A DNA stretch of 11,886 nt from Candidatus Zixiibacteriota bacterium. GTDB taxonomy: Bacteria; Zixibacteria; MSB-5A5; GN15; PGXB01. This document shows positions 1 to 6,146 of this stretch, in pieces. The notes under the pieces are model-generated. The model worked only from the letters and a program-made list of their open reading frames with translations, was not told where the DNA came from and did no database searches. Each line of letters begins with the position of its first letter. Positions within the stretch are counted from its first letter, which is position 1. The translations under genes and the position numbers were made by a program. Location of the stretch: NCBI GenBank assembly GCA_003641425.1, contig QNAH01000042.1, positions 1 through 11,886 on the forward strand, in the 5' to 3' direction.

Positions 1-1452
1 CACCCATTGTTCCGGCTCGAACCGGGCCGATATGGTGTCATAGCAGGCGGCACCATCGGCGGACATGCATGAATCGCGCCACAACAGCCGTGCCCGGAGA
101 GTATCGGTGTATGACACGCGCATGAATTTGAGATCGCGGTCGAATTTGATACGGCGTTCGGGATTGTCATACGCGGCGGCGTTTATCGACTCGAATCTCA
201 GTTTCTGATAACCGCGCCGGTTGAAGTGCAGACGGGTGTGGGCGGTGTACCATCGGTAATCGGTGCCATGACAGGAGTACAAAATATCGAAGGCGGCGCC
301 ATCGGAGGTCCATCCGGGTATGAAATCGGAACGGTAGATTCTTTCGCCGTCGAAACGCGCTGATTTGAAATCTTTCGGGCAGAGGACCGGGCGCCCGGCC
401 ACGGTGAAGTCGATGCCGTTGTCGCTGACCGCCATCCAGAGGCACCCGCGGCTGACACTGTCGAACGGTTCGGCGGTATAGGGGGTGATCATGGCGATAT
501 GCTTATGGCCGAATTCTCGTACTTTGACATGCCAGGGAGTAGCCTCGGTATAGTACTGCCAGACATCGGCATTTTTAAGAGAGCAGACGATCGGGCCGGT
601 CCACGGACCGGTCATCGAATCGGCTCGGAAATAAACAAGTTGTCGGTACGGTTTGGAATCGGAATTTTTGTAGATGCAGTATATGCGATAGGTGGTGTCG
701 ATGACAAGGGATGGCGAAAGAAACTGCTTGGCGGTATTGGTCGAGTAGATCCCGGCGATGGTGACAGTATCCTCGACCCGCCAGCTTATGTCATTGAGGG
801 CCCTGATGGCCATGATTTTCTGACGGTCGGCGGAGGTGCCGGCGGAATCGATGGCCGCTATGAATATCATCCATGTCTGCCCGTTTTTGTCGATGATATA
901 CTCGGGATCGGCCAGGTGATGGGTGACCGGGTGGATATCCCGGGCGCCGATGATCGGATCGTTGACATATATTTTGTGGCCGGTCAGGCTGTCGTAAGCG
1001 AATGGAATGGTCCAGTTTTGAAAATCGTCGGACCACCGGAGATAAATATCCTCGTATTTGCCGTTGCCGTTCGGGTAGGGGGTGAAGCCGCCGATCAGGT
1101 ATTTTTTGGGGCTCCCCGATTTGGCGATGACGGTAACGGTGTCGCCTTTGGTCGAGTCATAGCCGAAGATGATATCGCCGGGGTCGGCGCCGAATTTACG
1201 AACGCGGTATGAAATTCCGGGATGGATAAACTCGTTCGATGAATCGGAAAGGGTATCGCGCCAGATATTTATCGGCCGGTCGGCGTTTTTGGCCCAGAAG
1301 AAGGTGGTGTCCAATGTCAGGATGTGGTCGCTGTCGTATATATTGTCGATCGGCAGTACACCAGTAATGCTGTTTTTCGATCCGGGACGCGTACCGCCGA
1401 CAGAAAAAAACAGCAACAGGCTCATCAAAATATACATCATACCGAATTTCAT
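1..1452 (-). CDS. Secreted protein, probable beta-propeller, truncated at window edge
   Basis: An uninterrupted frame of 484 codons runs from ATG at 1452 down to base 1 with no stop, so the C-terminus lies outside the window. The start has GAAGGG about seven bases upstream. The N-terminus (MKFGMMYILMSLLLFFSVGG) is a signal peptide, so the product is exported. The body is rich in Trp, Tyr and Asp and shows repeated strand-turn patterns such as ADPEYIIDKNGQTWMIF (about residues 178-195), FLSPSLVIDTTYRIYCIYKN, and SDNGIDFTVAGRPVL (about 340-355). Such patterns are typical of blades in five-bladed propellers of the GH43/GH32/sialidase-like type. I cannot assign a catalytic triad or a substrate, so the fold is inference and the activity unknown. 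The gene diverges from the lipoprotein gene at 1890 and has no visible operon partner in the window. Confidence 0.75.
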   Translation of the reverse strand, partial: MKFGMMYILMSLLLFFSVGGTRPGSKNSITGVLPIDNIYDSDHILTLDTTFFWAKNADRPINIWRDTLSDSSNEFIHPGISYRVRKFGADPGDIIFGYDSTKGDTVTVIAKSGSPKKYLIGGFTPYPNGNGKYEDIYLRWSDDFQNWTIPFAYDSLTGHKIYVNDPIIGARDIHPVTHHLADPEYIIDKNGQTWMIFIAAIDSAGTSADRQKIMAIRALNDISWRVEDTVTIAGIYSTNTAKQFLSPSLVIDTTYRIYCIYKNSDSKPYRQLVYFRADSMTGPWTGPIVCSLKNADVWQYYTEATPWHVKVREFGHKHIAMITPYTAEPFDSVSRGCLWMAVSDNGIDFTVAGRPVLCPKDFKSARFDGERIYRSDFIPGWTSDGAAFDILYSCHGTDYRWYTAHTRLHFNRRGYQKLRFESINAAAYDNPERRIKFDRDLKFMRVSYTDTLRARLLWRDSCMSADGAACYDTISARFEPEQWV

Positions 1453-1889
1453 AAGATGCCCTTCGATAATGAACTCTGTATTCCAAAGATGCGATCGTTT
1501 TACGATGTCGAAATATATTCTGGTTCGGTAACAGGAATCGTTCTCACCTGTATTAAAATACACGATTTTATGGAAATCGTCCAGCACTTAAATTGATACG
1601 GATGCGAAATTTCAATTGGACTCATTCAAGGACTGCTTCCCCGGGATGGCGTCCCGGCTGTTTATTAAAAGTCACGGGCTTGACAAATTGGATTCGGTTG
1701 TTTTTCTTATTTCGGGTGCGGGATTAAAGATTGATCCCTTGATCACGATTCCTGTTTGGTCAATTCGACCGATTAAAAGCATTCGGGGGTAATCAGCAGT
1801 ATCAAAGTCGAATCTTATGGACTGAAACAAAATATATCAATTTTGTCCAATTTAATAATTTATTGAACCCAAAAAACAGGAGGAAGAGT
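1453..1889. other. Divergent intergenic region, 437 bases
   Basis: This stretch separates two divergently transcribed genes and holds no convincing gene. It contains a compact hairpin at 1641-1657. A TTGACA at 1680-1685 has no clear -10 at the right distance. The segment before the lipoprotein gene (about 1820-1875) is AT-rich and probably carries its promoter, but I could not pick out a matched -35/-10 pair. Short open frames that enter from the left are antisense shadows of the propeller gene. Confidence 0.6.
1641..1657. repeat. Short perfect hairpin in intergenic region
   Basis: CCGGGA (1641-1646) and TCCCGG (1652-1657) form a 6-bp stem with the five-base loop TGGCG. No T-run follows directly on either strand, so it is not a standard intrinsic terminator. 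It could be an mRNA-end structure or a dispersed palindromic repeat. The function is unknown. Confidence 0.4.
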
Positions 1890-2408
1890 ATGAAAGCAAC
1901 ATTCTTTCAATGCAGCCTTATTGCGGTAACGCTGATAATGTGTTTTGCATTATCCTGCACGGATCAGGCGAAAAAGACAGCCGAACAAACGGCCGCCGCC
2001 AAGGCCGATATTGCGGCATATATTGATGCCTATGCCGCCACGCTGAAAGCCGATGATGTTAACGGCTGGATCGCTTTATGGGCCGATGATGCCCGGCGGA
2101 TGGAACCGTTCCAACCGGCCCGTATCGGGAAAGACCAGATAATGGCCTCGATTCAGACCTTTCTTGATACTTTCGCCATTGATTTGAAGATCAACAATGA
2201 AGAGACCACAATCGCCGGCGACTGGGGTTATATAAGCGGTACATTTTTATATTCCGCGATTCAGAGAGCGGGGGGCGATACAATGGAGATCAGCGGCAGT
2301 TATCTGTCAATCATGCAAAGGCAGGCCGATGGCGCCTGGAAGGTTTTCCGCGAATGTTACAACACGGATACTCCGCCTGCGGCGCCGCCGCCGATGAAAG
2401 GAAAGTAA
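1890..2408 (+). CDS. Putative lipoprotein with SnoaL/DUF4440-like (NTF2-fold) domain
   Basis: The gene encodes 172 residues. I start at ATG 1890 because AGGAGG lies at 1878-1883 with a six-base spacer; the open frame could begin at TTG 1863 but has no ribosome site there. The N-terminus is a hydrophobic signal ending FALSC, with Cys23 as the likely lipidated residue. The lipobox is non-canonical (Ala at -3, Leu at -2, Ser at -1). The mature part contains IDAYAATLKADDVNGWIALW, a middle GKDQIMASIQTFLDTF, and a late SYLSIMQRQADGAWKVFREC. This is the cone-shaped NTF2-like layout of SnoaL/DUF4440 proteins, which bind small ligands or act as simple enzymes. The C-terminus is Pro-rich. The substrate is unknown. 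The gene appears monocistronic and ends inside the A-tract of a terminator. Confidence 0.8.
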   Translation: MKATFFQCSLIAVTLIMCFALSCTDQAKKTAEQTAAAKADIAAYIDAYAATLKADDVNGWIALWADDARRMEPFQPARIGKDQIMASIQTFLDTFAIDLKINNEETTIAGDWGYISGTFLYSAIQRAGGDTMEISGSYLSIMQRQADGAWKVFRECYNTDTPPAAPPPMKGK

Positions 2409-2464
2409 AAAATCCCGAGGGCAGAGGTCCGGCGGCCCCTGCCCGATAAAACAAGATTTTTTTT
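2407..2464. terminator. Probable bidirectional intrinsic terminator
   Basis: AAAAAATC (2407-2414) pairs with GATTTTTT (2455-2462). Inside that, GGGCAG (2419-2424) pairs with CTGCCC (2439-2444), and a few further pairs are possible towards the loop. The A-tract/GC hairpin/T-tract layout serves both strands. It fits the position between the convergent lipoprotein gene (stop at 2408) and the minus-strand GIY-YIG-like gene (stop at 2470). The internal loop is asymmetric, so the exact fold is uncertain. Confidence 0.65.
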
Positions 2465-2469
2465 AAAGA

Positions 2470-2763
2470 TCAGCTTTCATGGCATCGCGGCGGGCGGTTG
2501 TGCTCGGATTCGAACTCGCGGATCAATTCGCGGTATTTGTAATCAGGGAAAAGGGTCGGCTGATAATTGAAATAGACGGCGGCGCGGGTACAGGATCCGT
2601 GCCTACCGTGTTTGTGGTTATACAGTTCACCTCGGATGCTGTCGCGGGTCCAGCCATAGAAGATTATTTCGGTTTCGTCCCAGAGAGCATAGACGCCGGC
2701 TTTATCGGGCACGGTGGAGATATAGAAGTCGATAAAGTCATGTTTGGGGTAGTGGATCGGCAT
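2470..2763 (-). CDS. Small GIY-YIG-like protein
   Basis: The gene encodes 97 residues. The layout matches the GIY-YIG nuclease superfamily in small stand-alone form: GVY at 23-25 for the first motif, FYG at 35-37 for the second, Arg44 in DSIRGEL at the usual catalytic-Arg place, then a C-terminal helix with acidic residues (Glu79, Glu83) and Asn89 in the HNRPP turn. FYG in place of YIG is a divergence, so nuclease activity is not assured. Known relatives cut DNA (UvrC N-domain, SLX1, homing enzymes), but many small members are uncharacterised. The ATG at 2763 is the only Met start and is preceded by a C-run rather than a purine-rich site, so translation may be weak. The gene converges with the lipoprotein gene. 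Confidence 0.6.
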   Translation of the reverse strand: MPIHYPKHDFIDFYISTVPDKAGVYALWDETEIIFYGWTRDSIRGELYNHKHGRHGSCTRAAVYFNYQPTLFPDYKYRELIREFESEHNRPPRCHES

Positions 2764-2838
2764 GGGGGGAAGATAGGGATTTTAAATTAAAAATAAAGTG
2801 ATTTACATTAATTCGAGATTAATATAAAAAGCCCATAG

Positions 2839-2858
2839 ATCAGACATTCCTGTCTGAT
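2839..2858. repeat. Stem-loop 1 of a complementary pair
   Basis: ATCAGACA (2839-2846) and TGTCTGAT (2851-2858) form an 8-bp perfect stem with loop TTCC. Its 12-base core at 2843-2854 is the exact reverse complement of the core of the second stem-loop at 2887-2898. No T-tract follows. It lies between two minus-strand genes. Confidence 0.7.
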
Positions 2859-2879
2859 GTTAAATGGATTTGTTTCTTT

Positions 2880-2905
2880 TTCCGCGGACAGGAATGTCCG
2901 CGGAA
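2880..2905. repeat. Stem-loop 2 of a complementary pair
   Basis: TTCCGCGGACA (2880-2890) and TGTCCGCGGAA (2895-2905) form an 11-bp perfect stem with loop GGAA, which is complementary to the TTCC loop of stem-loop 1. It lies just beyond the stop of the minus-strand zinc-ribbon gene (2928), so it could stabilise that transcript's 3' end. No U-run follows on the minus strand, so a standard terminator is unlikely. The stem and its partner resemble dispersed palindromic (REP-like) elements, but copy number cannot be judged from this window. Confidence 0.7.
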
Positions 2906-2927
2906 TGGCGGCGAATAGCGCCACTCT

Positions 2928-3110
2928 TCACAAACCGAGGGTGAGACCTTTGCGCTGTGAGACGCCGAGGACGGCACGGCATTTGGGGCAGAAATATAAA
3001 CAGCGTTTGCCCAGATCGCCTTTCATCTCGCGGTACCAGACTTTATCGATTTCTCTTTTGCAGTGCGGGCAGGTCGGCGCGATATCCTCTTTTTGCTCAA
3101 AAAATATCAT
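2928..3110 (-). CDS. Small zinc-ribbon protein
   Basis: The gene encodes 60 residues with two CxxC knuckles, CPHC near the start and CPKC in the second half, separated by a basic stretch (KREIDKVWYREMKGDLGKRC). This is a typical four-cysteine zinc ribbon. Two in-frame ATGs are possible. The one at 3116 is only two bases from AGGAGG (3119-3124), while the one at 3110 has a spacing of eight bases, so I choose 3110. No enzymatic domain is present. Such proteins may bind nucleic acid, RNA polymerase or other proteins, but I do not recognise the exact family. It stands alone with its own likely promoter, divergent from the pth block. Confidence 0.72.
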   Translation of the reverse strand: MIFFEQKEDIAPTCPHCKREIDKVWYREMKGDLGKRCLYFCPKCRAVLGVSQRKGLTLGL

Positions 3111-3148
3111 TTCCATTACCTCCTGAATAATTCCTCAATAATTTATTC

Positions 3149-3176
3149 AATATATATACTACTAATTATGTTGCAA
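3149..3176 (-). promoter_or_regulatory. Possible promoter of the zinc-ribbon gene
   Basis: On the minus strand TTGCAA (3176-3171) is followed after 16 bases by TATATT (3154-3149), a partial sigma-70-type match. It lies about 40 bases upstream of the chosen start at 3110. The region is very AT-rich, so chance matches are likely. Confidence 0.35.
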
Positions 3177-3196
3177 TATTCAGCCGATTCTGTCAC

Positions 3197-3224
3197 TTGA
3201 CAATGTCGATTGTTTTGTTATGTT
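3197..3224 (+). promoter_or_regulatory. Promoter of the pth-ribosomal protein block
   Basis: A perfect TTGACA (3197-3202) is followed after 16 bases by TATGTT (3219-3224). Transcription would start near 3231, giving a leader of about 18 bases that holds only the GGAG ribosome site (3237-3240) before the pth ATG at 3249. It is the best sigma-70-type match at the head of the long plus-strand block. Confidence 0.55.
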
Positions 3225-3248
3225 TGGCTCTGTTTTGGAGAGAAAAAT

Positions 3249-3857
3249 ATGATTTCGCTGGTTATCGGATTGGGAAATATCGGAGAGAAATACGCCGGAA
3301 CACGGCATAATCTCGGTTTTGAGGTTCTTGATCTGGTTTTCGAGAAACTGGGGCTTGAAGACCGCAAAAGCGGGCCGTTTTATTACCGGGCCGAGAAGAA
3401 AATTGATGATCGGATAGTAAGATTTGTCTGGCCAACGACTTACATGAACAATTGCGGGATCGCGGTGAGCCATGCGCTGGCTGAATTCGGTGTTTCTCCG
3501 GAGGATATGCTGGTGGTGGTCGATGATTACAATCTTCCGCTGGGGAAATTGCGGATACGGCTGAAGGGGTCCGACGGGGGGCATAACGGTTTGGAGTCGA
3601 TAATCAACCACCTGAAAAGCCGTGATTTTCCGAGATTGAGGCTTGGAATCGGGCCGATCCCGGAGAATATCGGTTCGATAGACTTTGTGCTGGGGAGATT
3701 TTCATGTGAGGAGGCAGGAAATAAAAAGAAAATGCTTGAAAAAGCAGGGGATGTCGTATTATATTCATTCAATCATCGCCTGGAAGAGGCGATGACTATT
3801 TATAATAGTGACCCTGCTCCGGATGAAGAAAATGATGAACAGTCCGGGGCCGTTTGA
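3249..3857 (+). CDS. pth: Peptidyl-tRNA hydrolase
   Basis: The gene encodes 202 residues, normal for bacterial Pth. The enzyme cleaves the ester bond of peptidyl-tRNAs released from stalled ribosomes, so tRNA is recycled in the cytoplasm. Key residues are in place: Asn10 in GLGNIG, catalytic His20 in TRHN, Asn67 in TYMN, Asp93 in VVVDD, and Asn113 in GGHNGL. The first motif is usually GLGNPG; here Ile replaces Pro11. The open frame extends to 3210, but ATG 3249 has GGAG eight bases upstream and gives the standard N-terminus. It is first in the block, 29 bases before rpsF. The C-terminus ends in a short acidic tail (DPAPDEENDEQSGAV). Confidence 0.96.
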   Translation: MISLVIGLGNIGEKYAGTRHNLGFEVLDLVFEKLGLEDRKSGPFYYRAEKKIDDRIVRFVWPTTYMNNCGIAVSHALAEFGVSPEDMLVVVDDYNLPLGKLRIRLKGSDGGHNGLESIINHLKSRDFPRLRLGIGPIPENIGSIDFVLGRFSCEEAGNKKKMLEKAGDVVLYSFNHRLEEAMTIYNSDPAPDEENDEQSGAV

Positions 3858-3871
3858 AACCTGAAACGTCC
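3848..3871 (+). promoter_or_regulatory. Hairpin just before the rpsF ribosome site
   Basis: CGTTT (3851-3855) pairs with AAACG (3864-3868) around an eight-base loop. Outside it, GG (3848-3849) pairs with CC (3870-3871) across a c/t mismatch. It straddles the pth stop codon and ends four bases before GGGAGG (3875-3880). In many bacteria an S6:S18 complex represses its own operon by binding a leader element with an unpaired CCG. A CCG lies at 3850-3852, but the match to that element is weak and this assignment is only a possibility. Confidence 0.25.
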
Positions 3872-3886
3872 ATAGGGAGGATTTAA

Positions 3887-4387
3887 ATGAGAATCTATGA
3901 GACTACCTTCATTTTGAGTCCACAGGCTGACGACGCCGCTTTCGATCGACAAATCAAATCAGTATCAGAATTGATCACCAGTAACGAGGGCAAGGTACTT
4001 GAAGAGGACCGGTGGGGTATCCGCCGTCTTGCTTATCCCATCAAGAAATTCACGCAGGGTTATTATACCCGCATGGTTTTTGAGGGGACGAGAGATCTGC
4101 TTACCAAGATGGATCGGTTTTTCCGTCTCGAGGAACCGTACATCCGTTACCTGACGGTACAGTTCGAGGGTACTCTTGAGGGGCAAGAAGAATCATCTTC
4201 AAAGGAAACGGCGGCGCCTGCGGTACATCCGGCTCCCAAGCCGACACCCAAGCCGACACCGGAACCGGCCCCGGTTGAGGAAGCGGCCCCGGCGGAACCT
4301 TCTCCCGAGCCGGAAGAGGTTCCTGAAAAAAAGGAAGAAGTCGACGAGCCGGGCAGTTTTTCGGATCCGTCCGAGAACCAACTGTAA
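3887..4387 (+). CDS. rpsF: Small-subunit ribosomal protein S6 with long acidic tail
   Basis: The gene encodes 166 residues. The first ~98 form the S6 core: MRIYETTFILSP, the EDRWGIRRLAYPIKKFTQGY strand-helix, and a final EEPYIRYLTVQFEG strand. S6 pairs with S18 on the platform of the 30S subunit. Residues ~100-166 are an added tail rich in Pro, Glu and Ala with PKPTPKPTPEPAP repeats, much longer than the short tails of typical S6 and probably disordered. GGGAGG at 3875-3880 is a strong ribosome site. It lies between pth and rpsR, a usual neighbourhood, but ssb, often found between S6 and S18 genes, is missing here. Confidence 0.96.
   Translation: MRIYETTFILSPQADDAAFDRQIKSVSELITSNEGKVLEEDRWGIRRLAYPIKKFTQGYYTRMVFEGTRDLLTKMDRFFRLEEPYIRYLTVQFEGTLEGQEESSSKETAAPAVHPAPKPTPKPTPEPAPVEEAAPAEPSPEPEEVPEKKEEVDEPGSFSDPSENQL
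4235..4258 (+). repeat. Tandem 12-base repeat in the S6 tail
   Basis: Two perfect copies of a 12-base unit (CCCAAGCCGACA) at 4235-4246 and 4247-4258 encode the PKPT repeats of the S6 tail. This points to tail growth by slippage or duplication. Confidence 0.8.
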
Positions 4388-4390
4388 TTG

Positions 4391-4483
4391 ATGTTTGATT
4401 GTGTGTGCATGACGACTGCTTTGTATGAGCGGTTTTGTGTTGACGAAAAAGCAATGAAGGAACTTAAAAATACAAAGGTATAA
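4391..4483 (+). CDS. Possible 30-residue ORF between rpsF and rpsR
   Basis: An ATG three bases after the rpsF stop opens a 30-codon frame whose TAA ends one base before the rpsR ATG. Its product would start MFDCVCMTTALYERF and end KELKNTKV. There is no clear ribosome site before it, and about a quarter of random 30-codon frames stay open, so it may be chance. The near-exact fit into the gap, which could allow coupled translation from S6 to S18, is the only reason to list it. I recognise no family. Confidence 0.2.
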   Translation: MFDCVCMTTALYERFCVDEKAMKELKNTKV

Positions 4484-4484
4484 A

Positions 4485-4718
4485 ATGGCTGATTTTGACA
4501 GAAGAAGAAAGCGCATTTGCCGCTTTTGTGAAGATAAGATCAAAGTCATCAATTATCATGATGATCGTTTGTTGAAACGTTTTACCAATGAAAGGGGCAA
4601 GATTGTCCCGCGCCGGATATCGGGGAACTGCGCCCGGCATCAGCGTCTGCTGACGATCGCGATAAAGCGGGCGCGACATCTGGCGATAATGCCGTTTACC
4701 AGTGAATTTTACCGGTAG
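4485..4718 (+). CDS. rpsR: Small-subunit ribosomal protein S18, zinc-ligand form
   Basis: The gene encodes 77 residues, full length for S18. S18 binds S6 and 16S rRNA on the 30S platform. The conserved core is present: DDRLLKRFTNERGKIVPRRI, then the SGNCARHQRLLTIAIKRARH helix and the LAIMPF end. It carries CRFC near the N-terminus plus Cys and His in NCARH, the zinc-ligand (C+) form that many bacteria have lost. The ribosome site AAAGG lies seven bases before the ATG. DUF2232 follows after 19 bases. Confidence 0.97.
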   Translation: MADFDRRRKRICRFCEDKIKVINYHDDRLLKRFTNERGKIVPRRISGNCARHQRLLTIAIKRARHLAIMPFTSEFYR

Positions 4719-4737
4719 ATGATACCGCGGAGGAAGC

Positions 4738-5667
4738 ATGGGTCCGAACGGGCAAGATATTACACCGTATATCGGATATAGCTGTTTTCCTCTGCTGTTG
4801 ATTTTTCCGGCCGCCTTGTATGTTCCGGTATTTAATTATCTGGTAAGCCTGGCGGTGGTATTTGCGGTTATATTTTTGGCGGTTAACAAGATGAATGTAT
4901 TATTGACAGTCGGCCTGATTGGATCTTTCGGGATCCTTCTTCTGATACATGGATTTATGCCGTGGGTCATGTCTTTCTGGGCGATGACGACCGTGCCCGC
5001 GGCGGTTTTCGGTAAAACCATGAATATTGGAATGACCCCGCGAAAAGCGTTTTTCATCGGTGCGATAATAGCGACGATATTTTCATTGTTGTTTTTCTTG
5101 GTTATCCGGGAACCGCTGTATGAGTCGATTGATGCGATGAGCGGCTGGATCGGAACGATGCTGGGGACGCTGGACACATCGGAATCGCTGCGCGCGGACC
5201 TGGCCGATAATTTCAAGAACATGTTCGAGATCACCAAACGTTTATCGCCGGCCTTCATGGTTTTGAACGGTATCGGCCTGCTTTTTGTCGGGTGGCTGAT
5301 ATTGAAGATCATGATGGATATGCTCCACAAATTTCACCCCGGGATGGGCAGTTTTATATACTGGAAGATGCCCCAGGTTTATATATATATAACCGGGCTT
5401 TTTATATTGATGCGGCTGGTCGGTCCCGAAGTGTTGCAGGCCATGGCCGACAATGTCCTGCTTTTTCTCGGATTTTTCTATGCCGTGTTCGGATTTGCGG
5501 TCATGGAATATTATCTGAAAAAAATCAGATTATCGCTTTTTTTGAAAGTATTGTTTTATATTGGTATTGTGTTTTTACAGCTTCCCGGACTTCTGCTGGC
5601 GGCCCTTATCGGGATTTTCGACAGCTATTTCGATTTCAGGAAGGTCCGGGCGAGAATTATTGGTTAG
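4738..5667 (+). CDS. DUF2232 (YybS-like) integral membrane protein
   Basis: The gene encodes 309 residues with about eight hydrophobic spans. These include one near 14-32, two packed around 34-75, one near 103-123, and one near 172-192. The rest lie in the C-terminal third. The end GIFDSYFDFRKVR matches the conserved close of DUF2232 proteins, and WKMPQVYIYITGLFIL is the typical late motif. The family is of unknown function; members often sit beside rpsF/rpsR/rplI, and in Bacillus yybS lies near rplI, so context supports the call. GGAGGA at 4729-4734 precedes the ATG by only three bases. It is probably translated from the same mRNA as the S18 and L9 genes. Confidence 0.85.
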   Translation: MGPNGQDITPYIGYSCFPLLLIFPAALYVPVFNYLVSLAVVFAVIFLAVNKMNVLLTVGLIGSFGILLLIHGFMPWVMSFWAMTTVPAAVFGKTMNIGMTPRKAFFIGAIIATIFSLLFFLVIREPLYESIDAMSGWIGTMLGTLDTSESLRADLADNFKNMFEITKRLSPAFMVLNGIGLLFVGWLILKIMMDMLHKFHPGMGSFIYWKMPQVYIYITGLFILMRLVGPEVLQAMADNVLLFLGFFYAVFGFAVMEYYLKKIRLSLFLKVLFYIGIVFLQLPGLLLAALIGIFDSYFDFRKVRARIIG

Positions 5668-5696
5668 GAATTAATGATTATTGAAAGGATAGAGAA

Positions 5697-6143
5697 ATGA
5701 AGGTAATTCTTCGGCAAGATATTCCTGATCTCGGGGAAGCCGGCCAGACCATCGATGTTAAAACCGGTTATGGCCGCAATTACCTGATCCCCAGGAACCT
5801 TGCGATTGCGGCCACCAAAGGTAATCTCCGGGCGATCGGCGAGATCGACAAACAGAATCAGATTCGTGAGCGCAAAAAACTTCGCGATGCCGAGCAGGTG
5901 AAAATCAGGATGGAGAAACTTTCGCTTACCAGTGAAGTTCTGGTAGGTGAAGAGGACAAGATTTTCGGTTCGGTCACATCTCAGAATGTGGTCGATTTGC
6001 TGGCGAACGAAGGTTTTGCAGTGGATAAGAAAGACGTCAATCTTGAAGAGCCGATCAAATCGCTTGGTGTGTACACGGTGCCGATCAAAATCGAGAAAGA
6101 CATTGTCGCCAATGTTAAGTTGTGGGTCATACGAAAGGCGTAA
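5697..6143 (+). CDS. rplI: Large-subunit ribosomal protein L9
   Basis: The gene encodes 148 residues, standard length. The N-terminal rRNA-binding domain is clear: MKVILRQDIPDLGEAGQ, then VKTGYGRNYLIPRNLA, close to the family signature but with Asn where Gly is usual in the IPRNLA part. A long connecting helix spans about residues 44-75 (NLRAIGEIDKQNQ onward), and the C-terminal domain follows with the KIFGSVTSQNVVDLL motif. L9 binds the base of the L1 stalk region of 23S rRNA and helps reading-frame keeping. AAAGGA precedes the ATG by seven bases. The next gene starts three bases after the stop. Confidence 0.97.
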   Translation: MKVILRQDIPDLGEAGQTIDVKTGYGRNYLIPRNLAIAATKGNLRAIGEIDKQNQIRERKKLRDAEQVKIRMEKLSLTSEVLVGEEDKIFGSVTSQNVVDLLANEGFAVDKKDVNLEEPIKSLGVYTVPIKIEKDIVANVKLWVIRKA

Positions 6144-6146
6144 TTA

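Noticed and set aside
499..1212. Plus-strand open frame of 237 codons
   Set aside because: It is antisense to the propeller-like gene, whose minus-strand frame is open over the whole 1-1452 stretch with a signal peptide. The plus frame has a Gly/Val/Asp-rich composition typical of a shadow.
1680..1710. TTGACA in the divergent intergenic region
   Set aside because: The expected -10 position has a pyrimidine-rich sequence without a TATAAT-like match.
2479..2790. Plus-strand open frame opposite the GIY-YIG-like gene
   Set aside because: The minus frame shows ordered GIY-YIG-type motifs, while this one has no recognisable domain or ribosome site.
4176..4391. Arg-rich open frame in the +1 register of the S6 tail
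   Set aside because: It is a shadow of the Pro/Glu-rich tail, with no ribosome site or family.
4439..4470. TTGACG followed by an AT-rich stretch before rpsR
   Set aside because: No good -10 lies at proper spacing, and the gene is well placed for read-through from rpsF.
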